A DNA stretch of 13,795 nt from JASFRS01 sp050114795 (GTDB lineage Bacteria > Pseudomonadota > Alphaproteobacteria > Sphingomonadales > CAKZYD01): NCBI GenBank assembly GCA_050114795.1, contig JASFRS010000061.1, positions 1 through 13,795 on the forward strand. Reading direction: 5' to 3'. Numbering within the stretch: position 1 is the first letter of the stretch; each line of letters opens with the position of its first letter. Below, one piece after another: positions 8,132 through 13,795 of this stretch. The position numbers and the translations under genes are program-made. The notes below the pieces were generated by a model, which was not told where the DNA came from, made no database searches, and saw only the letters and a list, made by a program, of their open reading frames with translations.

Positions 8132-10147
8132 ATGAAACCGCTTCTTTTAAACAGCTTTGCCGAAGGTCAATGGGTCACGCCACATACAGGCCTTGTGGAT
8201 ATCCGCAGTGCGGTTAGCGGCAATATTCTCGCACAGTCTTCCAGCGCGGGTTTGAATTTCAAAGCCATGCTGGATTTTGCCCGCAATACAGGCGGGCCGA
8301 ACCTGCGTCGCCTCACCTTTCATGAGCGCGCGACTATTCTCAAACAATTGGCCATGGCTCTGACCGAGAAGAAGAAAGAGCTTTATGATTTAAGCTATGA
8401 AACCGGGGCGACCAAAGGTGATAGCTGGATTGATATTGATGGCGGTATCGGCACGCTGTTTGTCTATGCATCCAAGGGCAAGCGCGAATTGCCTGTGGCG
8501 ACCCATATCCTTGATGGAGAAGTGGAAGCTCTATCCCGTCATGGCACTTTCCAAGGCCGCCATATTCTGACCTCGTTGCAAGGCGCAGCACTTCATATCA
8601 ATGCGTTCAACTTCCCGGTCTGGGGCATGTTGGAGAAATTGGCGCCGACATTATTGGCGGGCGTTCCTGCCATTGTGAAACCGGCGACGGCAACGTCCTA
8701 TCTGACGGAAGCTGCCTTCAAGGTGATGATAGACAGCGGTTTACTGCCTGAGGGTAGTGTGCAGCTTATCACCGGTGGCGTGGGTGATATGTTTGACCAT
8801 CTAGGATGTCAGGATGTGGTGTCCTTTACCGGGTCAGCCCAGACAGCGATGAAATTGCAAAGTCATCCGGTTTTTGCCCATGAATCCACCCGTTTCATTG
8901 CAGAGCGTGACAGTTTGAACGGTACGATTTTAGGCCCTGATGCACAGCCGGGCACGCCGGAATTCGACCTGTTCATTGCTGAAGTCGTCAAAGAAATGAC
9001 TGTCAAGGCAGGGCAGAAATGTACGGCTATTCGCCGGATTTTTGCTCCTAAAACCCATGAACAGGCGGTGATTGAGGCTTTGAAGGATAGCTTAGGCCGT
9101 ATTCGCATTGGCGACCCGCGTGAAAAAGAAACGCAAATGGGTGCGCTGGCGTCTTTTGCGCAGCGTGAAGATGTGAAAGCCAAAGTCGCTGAATTGGCGA
9201 AGACCAGCGAGATTGTCTATTCCGGCGGTGATATGCCGGAAGATGGGGCGTTTATCACGCCAACGCTGCTTCATGCGCAAAATCCATGGGGCGAATGTGC
9301 GGCCCATGATGTGGAAGCCTTTGGCCCTGTTGCGACCGTTATGGGCTATGACGATGTGGATGATGCGGTGGCTTTGGCCAATCGTGGACAAGGCTCCCTT
9401 GTGATTTCCGCATTTACTCATGATACCAAAGTTGCCCGTGACCTGGTCATGGGGGCTGGTGCTTATCATGGGCGCATGGTCTTTATCGACCGGGATAGCG
9501 CTAAAGAATCCACTGGCCATGGTTCACCCTTGCCACATATGACCCATGGCGGTCCGGGCCGTGCGGGTGGCGGTGAAGAAATGGGCGGCATCCGCGGTGT
9601 TACCCATTATATGCAGCGCACGGCGCTTCAAGGTAGCCCGCGCATGTTGTCCGCCATTGGCCAGGAATGGATGAAAGGCGCGCCTGAGCTCATTGATGAT
9701 GTCCATCCCTTCCGCCTGCATTTTGAAGAACTGGAATTGGGCAAAACCTTCTATTCCAAAGAACGCGAAGTCACTTTGGAAGATATTGAGCATTTTGCTC
9801 ATTTTACCGGGGATACGTTCTACGCGCATATGGATGAGGAAGCGGCTGCGGCCAATCCTTTCTTCCCCGGCCGTGTCGCCCATGGCTATTTGCTGCTGTC
9901 CTTTGCTGCAGGGTTATTTGTTGATCCGGATGTGGGTCCGGTTCTAGCGAATTACGGCTTGGATAATCTGCGCTTCATGCAGCCCGTTCCGGCAGGCGAC
10001 AAAATTAAAGTGCGCTTGACGGCCAAATCCAAAAAATCCCGCAATGAGGACTATGGCGAAGTCCGCTGGGATGTGGAGCTGACCAACCAGGACGGCGATA
10101 TCTGCGCCACTTATGATTTGCTGACGATGAATGCGAAGGTGGGATAA
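8132..10147 (+). CDS. paaZ: PaaZ-type bifunctional oxepin-CoA hydrolase / aldehyde dehydrogenase
   Basis: The product is 671 residues, close to E. coli PaaZ. PaaZ opens the oxepin-CoA ring of the aerobic phenylacetate pathway and oxidises the resulting semialdehyde with NADP+. The N-terminal ~520 residues are an aldehyde dehydrogenase with the general-base Glu258 (AERDSLN) and nucleophile Cys297 (KAGQKCTAIRRI). The PaaZ-specific block ESTGHGSPLPHMTHGGPGRA follows. The C-terminal ~140 residues are a MaoC-like hotdog hydratase with Asp561 and His566 (GDTFYAH) and the GRVAHGYLLLSFAAG helix. Both active sites look complete, so the protein should be fully bifunctional rather than a hydratase-dead or dehydrogenase-dead variant. 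Ribosome-binding site GAGGGA (8117–8122, 9-base spacer) overlaps the end of the aminotransferase gene, which supports ATG 8132 and cotranscription. No other phenylacetate genes are in the window. Confidence 0.95.
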   Translation: MKPLLLNSFAEGQWVTPHTGLVDIRSAVSGNILAQSSSAGLNFKAMLDFARNTGGPNLRRLTFHERATILKQLAMALTEKKKELYDLSYETGATKGDSWIDIDGGIGTLFVYASKGKRELPVATHILDGEVEALSRHGTFQGRHILTSLQGAALHINAFNFPVWGMLEKLAPTLLAGVPAIVKPATATSYLTEAAFKVMIDSGLLPEGSVQLITGGVGDMFDHLGCQDVVSFTGSAQTAMKLQSHPVFAHESTRFIAERDSLNGTILGPDAQPGTPEFDLFIAEVVKEMTVKAGQKCTAIRRIFAPKTHEQAVIEALKDSLGRIRIGDPREKETQMGALASFAQREDVKAKVAELAKTSEIVYSGGDMPEDGAFITPTLLHAQNPWGECAAHDVEAFGPVATVMGYDDVDDAVALANRGQGSLVISAFTHDTKVARDLVMGAGAYHGRMVFIDRDSAKESTGHGSPLPHMTHGGPGRAGGGEEMGGIRGVTHYMQRTALQGSPRMLSAIGQEWMKGAPELIDDVHPFRLHFEELELGKTFYSKEREVTLEDIEHFAHFTGDTFYAHMDEEAAAANPFFPGRVAHGYLLLSFAAGLFVDPDVGPVLANYGLDNLRFMQPVPAGDKIKVRLTAKSKKSRNEDYGEVRWDVELTNQDGDICATYDLLTMNAKVG

Positions 10148-10152
10148 GGGTT

Positions 10153-10185
10153 GAACCAAGAGCGCGGGGTTCCTGTTTATTTTTT
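10153..10185 (+). terminator. Probable intrinsic terminator after paaZ
   Basis: Five bases past the paaZ stop codon, GAACC (10153–10157) can pair with GGTTC (10168–10172) around a 10-base loop. A T-rich run follows, with nine of ten bases T at 10176–10185. The stem is short, so strength is uncertain, but the position and T tract fit an intrinsic terminator for the oxidoreductase–aminotransferase–paaZ transcript. Confidence 0.45.
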
Positions 10186-10311
10186 AGCCTCAATCGCCGG
10201 CGCGGGCATCCGCCCGCTTAGGCTTCCGCGATAACGCATTTCCTCCATGGCTCCGCCATTCCGGGCTATCGCGACGGCCGTGCGGCCTTACAGCTCTCAT
10301 TATGAGAGCTG
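10186..10311. repeat. Hairpin-rich intergenic element, possible dispersed palindromic repeat
   Basis: Most of the 230-base gap between the convergent paaZ and maeB genes is a chain of inverted repeats. First, AGCCT (10186–10190) with AGGCT (10220–10224) encloses a perfect GCGGGC-ATCC-GCCCGC hairpin (10202–10217). Second, CGCGATA (10227–10233) with TATCGCG (10267–10273) encloses ATGGC-TCC-GCCAT (10247–10259). Third, GGCCG-TG-CGGCC lies at 10276–10287. Fourth, a perfect 10-bp palindrome with a one-base centre, CAGCTCTCAT-T-ATGAGAGCTG, lies at 10291–10311. None is followed by a T tract in either direction. Dense palindromes between convergent genes are typical of REP- or MITE-like elements, but only one copy is visible here, so the repeat status is unproven. 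The remaining bases up to 10377 show nothing I can name. Confidence 0.45.
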
Positions 10312-10377
10312 GAGGAGCTTGGTTCTGAGGGGTAGGTCTGAACAGAAGAGATGCCGATTAGCCTCTTTGCCCCACCC

Positions 10378-12636
10378 TTAAACAATATCCGCGCCCGCCA
10401 TGACCGCCATGGTGACGATTTCTGACGCCGTTGACGTCATGGAGACAATCTGTACTGGCTTCTCAAGGCCAATCAGCAATGGCCCAATGACGCGGGCCGT
10501 ACCCAATTGTTTAATCAACTTCGCTGTAATATTTGCACTGTGCAGCGCGGGCATAATCAACACATTGGCCGGGCCGGAAAGCCGGGCGAAGGGGTAATGC
10601 GACATCATGTCCCGGTTCAAGGCCACATCGGCGGACATTTCCCCTTCATATTCGAAATTCACATCGCGCCCGTCCAAAATGCTGACAGCTTCGCGCACAT
10701 GTTCAGAAGACCCCCAGCTTGGATTGCCGAAATTCGAATAAGATAAAAACGCCACCCGCGGTTCATGGCCTAGGCGGCGTACGGTATGGGCGGCTTGCTC
10801 TGCAATATCTGCCAATTCGCTTGCAGAAGGTCGTTCATTCACAGTCGAATCCGCGATGAACAGCGTGTGATTTCTCTCAACCACCACATGCATACCAAAG
10901 GGAATATGGTCGGGCTTTGCATCAATGGTGACCATGAGTTTCGACATGGTCTGCCAATAATGGCGGGTTGCGCCACTCACCAGCGCATCAGCATGGCCTA
11001 AAGCCACCATACAACCGGCAAAGACATTACGGTCTTGGTTCACCATGCGTTGGCAATCGCGATAAAGATAACCTTTGCGCTGGAGACGGCTGTATAAAAA
11101 TTCAATGAATTCCTTCACATGGGGCGAGATACGGCTGTTGTGGATTTCAATGTCCTCAGCACCCCGGCCCAGCTTTTCAAGCTGTTCGCGCACCACATTA
11201 TCCCGACCAACCAACACCGGCGTGCCATAACCATCATCGCGGAAGGTCAGCGCTGCGCGCAATACGCGCTCTTCCTCTGCCTCCGCAAAGACAACGCGTT
11301 TAGGCGTGCGCCGGGCGCGGTCATACAGCTGGGTGAGTGTTGCAACGGTTGGATTAAGCCGGGTTTTTAGCTCCGTGCCATAAGCTTCCATATCGACAAT
11401 GGGCTTTTGTGCCACGCCAGACGCCATGGCGGCTTGTGCCACCCGTGTTGGCACATATTCAATCAACCGCGGGTCAAAGGGGGCGGGAATGATATAATTA
11501 GGGCCAAATATTGGACGTTCCCCGCTATAGGCGCTGGCCACTTCATCAGGCACATCAGCGCGGGCAAGTTCGGCCAAAGCCTCAGCGGCAGCGATTTTCA
11601 TTTCATCATTAATGGTGGTCGCACGTACATCCAAAGCGCCACGGAAGATATAAGGGAAGCCCAGGACATTATTGACCTGATTGGGATAGTCACTGCGCCC
11701 TGTCGCAACAATGGCATCGGGGCGAACCTCATAAACATCTTCCGGCAAAATTTCCGGGTCAGGGTTGGCGCAAGCGAAGATGATGGGCTTATCCCCCATG
11801 GCTTTCACCATATCTTGGGTCACAGCGTCTTTTACGCTTAAGCCGATGAACACATCCGCGCCACTCATCGCCTCTTCTAAGCTGCGGGCATCGGTTTTGA
11901 CGGCATGGGCGGATTTCCACTGGTTCATGCCAGCTTCGCGACCCGTATAAATCACCCCGCGGCTGTCACACATAGTGAGATTTTCATGGGGGAGGCCCAT
12001 GGCTTTAATCAGCTCAGCACAGGCGATGGAGGCGGCCCCTGCCCCGTTCATAACAACCTTTGTGTGTTTGATATCGCGGCCCGTGATTTCAAGCGCATTT
12101 AAAAAACCGGCTGCTGTGATAATCGCTGTTCCATGCTGGTCGTCATGAAAGACCGGGATGTTCATGGCTTCGCGCAGGCGGCTTTCAATGATGAAACATT
12201 CAGGCGCTTTGATATCTTCAAGATTAATGCCGCCGAAAGAGGGCTGCAGCACGCGGACGCAATTTACAAATTCATCCACGTCCAGCGTATCGACTTCCAA
12301 ATCGATGGAATCAATGTCGGCAAAGCGTTTAAAGAGAACCGCCTTGCCTTCCATCACCGGTTTTGAGGCAAGCGCGCCTAAGGCACCAAGGCCCAAAATG
12401 GCGGTGCCGTTGGAAATCACAGCAACGAGATTGCCTTTAATCGTATAATCATAAGCGGCAGACGGGTCTTTGGCGATGGCTTCAACGGGAACGGCAACAC
12501 CGGGGGAATAAGCAAGGCTTAAATCGCGTTGGGTCGCCATCGGCTTTGACGCCACGATTTCAATTTTCCCTGGCCGTTTAGCGCTGTGGAACAGCAAGGC
12601 TTCTTTGTCTGAAAAACGCGACCCGTTATCGCTCAT
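10378..12636 (-). CDS. maeB: NADP-dependent malic enzyme with C-terminal phosphotransacetylase-like domain
   Basis: The product is 752 residues, the usual length of MaeB. The malic enzyme domain (about residues 1–420) decarboxylates malate to pyruvate with reduction of NADP+. It shows SLAYSPGVAVP with the catalytic Tyr at ~43, the IKGNLVAVISNGTAILGLG segment, metal-binding acidic residues in INLEDIKAPECF and FHDDQHGTA, and the Rossmann glycine motif MNGAGAASIACAEL. The rest (about 430–752) is a phosphate acetyl/butyryltransferase-like domain beginning TPKRVVFAEAEEERVLRAAL. In MaeB this domain is generally regulatory, binding acetyl-CoA rather than catalysing transfer. The start is ATG 12634–12636, with AAGGGA 7 bases upstream; the longer TTG start at 12666 would place that ribosome-binding site inside the gene. 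Pyruvate and NADPH output links it to central carbon metabolism. It is divergent from mutS, a common alphaproteobacterial arrangement. Confidence 0.96.
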   Translation of the reverse strand: MSDNGSRFSDKEALLFHSAKRPGKIEIVASKPMATQRDLSLAYSPGVAVPVEAIAKDPSAAYDYTIKGNLVAVISNGTAILGLGALGALASKPVMEGKAVLFKRFADIDSIDLEVDTLDVDEFVNCVRVLQPSFGGINLEDIKAPECFIIESRLREAMNIPVFHDDQHGTAIITAAGFLNALEITGRDIKHTKVVMNGAGAASIACAELIKAMGLPHENLTMCDSRGVIYTGREAGMNQWKSAHAVKTDARSLEEAMSGADVFIGLSVKDAVTQDMVKAMGDKPIIFACANPDPEILPEDVYEVRPDAIVATGRSDYPNQVNNVLGFPYIFRGALDVRATTINDEMKIAAAEALAELARADVPDEVASAYSGERPIFGPNYIIPAPFDPRLIEYVPTRVAQAAMASGVAQKPIVDMEAYGTELKTRLNPTVATLTQLYDRARRTPKRVVFAEAEEERVLRAALTFRDDGYGTPVLVGRDNVVREQLEKLGRGAEDIEIHNSRISPHVKEFIEFLYSRLQRKGYLYRDCQRMVNQDRNVFAGCMVALGHADALVSGATRHYWQTMSKLMVTIDAKPDHIPFGMHVVVERNHTLFIADSTVNERPSASELADIAEQAAHTVRRLGHEPRVAFLSYSNFGNPSWGSSEHVREAVSILDGRDVNFEYEGEMSADVALNRDMMSHYPFARLSGPANVLIMPALHSANITAKLIKQLGTARVIGPLLIGLEKPVQIVSMTSTASEIVTMAVMAGADIV

Positions 12637-12672
12637 AAAAAATTCCCTTAAAATGGCATTGGCCAAAGCCCT

Positions 12673-12731
12673 CTAGTTGTGCAAACTAGGCGCAAATCAC
12701 ATGGGGTGCAATGAACAGCATGTGATTTTTT
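12673..12731. promoter_or_regulatory. Two inverted repeats in the maeB–mutS divergent spacer
   Basis: CTAGTT (12673–12678) pairs with AACTAG (12684–12689) around a 5-base gap. AAATCACATG (12694–12703) pairs perfectly with CATGTGATTT (12719–12728) across 15 bases, and the second arm runs into six T residues (12726–12731). On the minus strand a weak promoter candidate for maeB overlaps these: TTGCAC (12711–12706) and TAGTTT (12688–12683), 17 bases apart. The larger repeat could be an operator, or a hairpin ending plus-strand transcripts before mutS. The sequence alone does not decide between them. Confidence 0.4.
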
Positions 12732-12776
12732 CATAAGCCGTTTAACCGAATTTTTTGCTTCAAAGACCCATTTTTC

Positions 12777-13795
12777 ATGAGTGCTTCTGCTAAATCCTCT
12801 GACCAAGTCACGCCAATGATGGCGCAGTTCCTTGAAATCAAGGACGCCCATAAAGACTATTTGCTGTTCTACCGTATGGGTGACTTTTATGAGCTGTTCT
12901 TTGATGATGCTGTCAAAGCGGCAGAAGCGCTTGATATTCAACTGACGAAAAGAGGCAATCATTTAGGCGAGCCCATTCCCATGTGTGGTGTGCCTGTGCA
13001 TGCAGCAGATACTTATTTAGCGCGCCTCATTCGTAAGAATTTTAAAGTCGCCGTGGCTGAACAGATGGAAGACCCGGCAGAAGCGAAAAAGCGTGGCTCT
13101 AAAGCGGTTGTGAAGCGCGAAGTCATCCGCCTCGTTACGCCGGGGACTTTGACGGAAGACACTTTGCTGGACGCGCGCCAGTCTAATTTCCTGGTCGCCA
13201 TCGCCCGCGCAGAAGCGCAGATGGCGCTGGCCTGGCTGGATATGTCGACCGGGCGATTTCGGATTAAAGCAACAGATGTCAGCCGTTTGGATGCGGATTT
13301 GGCGCGCCTGGCTCCGCAGGAGGTGCTTGCCGGTGAAAGCTTATGCGAGGATGAAAAACTCTCAAAAAGCCTGTTTGACTGGCGCAGTCGTTTAACCAAA
13401 CGTCCCAATAATCGCGCAGACAGTCAGGGTGGCGAAAACCGCTTAAAAGAGCAGTTCAAAGTCTCCACATTGGACGGCTTTGGTGAATTTACCCGCGCGC
13501 AATTAGGTGCCGCAGGACTTCTGCTTGATTATGTGGTGGAAACGCAAAAAGGCCAATTGCCCTTCATGACACCGCCGGTTTTGGAATCTGGTGGTGCGGT
13601 GATGACCATTGATGCGGCGACAAGGCGGTCGCTTGAGCTTAACGCTTCCATGATGGGGGATAAGTCAGGCAGCCTGATTGGTACTATCGATAGGACGGTT
13701 ACAGGGGCTGGCGCGCGGGTTTTGGCGGATTGGGTGAATGCGCCTTTAACAACGCCGTCTGATATTAATGCGCGCCTGGATAAAGTGGAAAGCTT
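12777..13795 (+). CDS. mutS: DNA mismatch repair ATPase MutS, N-terminal part (3' end outside window)
   Basis: The frame is open from ATG 12777 to the window end, giving 339 residues of a protein that is normally about 850–900. MutS recognises mispairs and small loops, then recruits MutL. The mismatch-binding domain is clear: MAQFLEIKDAHKDYLLFYRM leads into GDFYELFFDDA, with Phe37 and Glu39 in the Phe-x-Glu motif that stacks on and contacts the mispair. PMCGVPVHAADTYLARLI and VAEQMEDP follow, then the connector domain (VVKREVIRLVTPGTLTED). The start of the core/lever domain is seen near the end (IDAATRRSLELN and GSLIGTIDRTVTGAGARVLADW). The ATPase domain lies beyond the window. No strong Shine-Dalgarno precedes the ATG; an in-frame stop at 12723–12725 limits how far upstream it could start, and ATG 12777 fits homologous lengths. 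The gene is truncated only by the window edge, with no sign of disruption. Confidence 0.97.
   Translation, partial: MSASAKSSDQVTPMMAQFLEIKDAHKDYLLFYRMGDFYELFFDDAVKAAEALDIQLTKRGNHLGEPIPMCGVPVHAADTYLARLIRKNFKVAVAEQMEDPAEAKKRGSKAVVKREVIRLVTPGTLTEDTLLDARQSNFLVAIARAEAQMALAWLDMSTGRFRIKATDVSRLDADLARLAPQEVLAGESLCEDEKLSKSLFDWRSRLTKRPNNRADSQGGENRLKEQFKVSTLDGFGEFTRAQLGAAGLLLDYVVETQKGQLPFMTPPVLESGGAVMTIDAATRRSLELNASMMGDKSGSLIGTIDRTVTGAGARVLADWVNAPLTTPSDINARLDKVES

Noticed and set aside
10148..10377. Small protein or RNA gene in the paaZ–maeB gap
   Set aside because: No open frame with a ribosome-binding site and no tRNA-like cloverleaf was seen. The structure is better explained by a terminator and palindromic repeats.
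11407..11841. Plus-strand open frame of 144 codons opposite maeB
   Set aside because: It lies fully antisense to the conserved malic enzyme domain and its translation resembles no known family. It is a shadow frame.
12697..12725. TCACA and TGTGA half-sites as a CRP/FNR-type site
   Set aside because: The half-sites are in the wrong order and 19 bases apart, whereas CRP sites read TGTGA then TCACA with about 6 bases between them.
13013..13408. Minus-strand open frame of 131 codons near the window end
   Set aside because: It is antisense to mutS, whose conserved N-terminal domains are continuous through this stretch.
1..13795. CRISPR array, transposase, integrase or other mobile-element genes
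   Set aside because: No regularly spaced direct repeats and no transposase- or integrase-like proteins are present in any frame.

Overview
The window looks like a chromosomal segment of an alphaproteobacterium of moderate GC content. This is inferred from the protein families and gene order: a MaeB malic enzyme divergent from mutS, a one-chain indolepyruvate:ferredoxin oxidoreductase, and a DUF58–SpoIIM–RDD membrane cluster. Nothing marks it as a phage, plasmid or transposon region. Every protein-coding gene that lies wholly inside the window is intact. The genes at the two ends are cut only by the window edges.

Layout. (1) 1–2171, plus strand: the end of a DUF58 protein, a SpoIIM-family membrane protein and an RDD-family membrane protein, with stop and start codons overlapping at both junctions. 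A hairpin at the end of the RDD gene separates this unit from the convergent genes that follow. (2) 2211–3521, minus strand: an Lrp/AsnC regulator and, 54 bases downstream, a multi-pass membrane protein of unknown function. (3) 3654–10147, plus strand, divergent from the regulator: a tight three-gene unit. It encodes a fused indolepyruvate-type 2-oxoacid:ferredoxin oxidoreductase, a HisC-type aminotransferase (ATGA overlap) and a PaaZ-type bifunctional ring-opening hydrolase/aldehyde dehydrogenase (6-base gap). (4) 10148–10377: a probable terminator followed by a compact stretch of hairpins, possibly a dispersed repeat. (5) 10378–12636, minus strand: malic enzyme MaeB. (6) 12777 to the window end, plus strand: the N-terminal 339 residues of MutS. 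The maeB–mutS spacer carries a perfect 10-bp inverted repeat.

How the genes may work together. The most informative part is region 3. An aminotransferase that accepts aromatic amino acids would give arylpyruvates. The fused oxidoreductase converts arylpyruvates to arylacetyl-CoA, and PaaZ acts late in aerobic phenylacetyl-CoA breakdown. With a divergent amino-acid-responsive Lrp/AsnC gene, the block reads as a regulated phenylalanine (or general aromatic amino acid) catabolic unit that would make phenylacetyl-CoA directly and bypass free phenylacetate and its CoA ligase. The enzyme families are clear from sequence; the combined pathway is inference. The other phenylacetate genes (epoxidase, isomerase, beta-oxidation) are not in this window.
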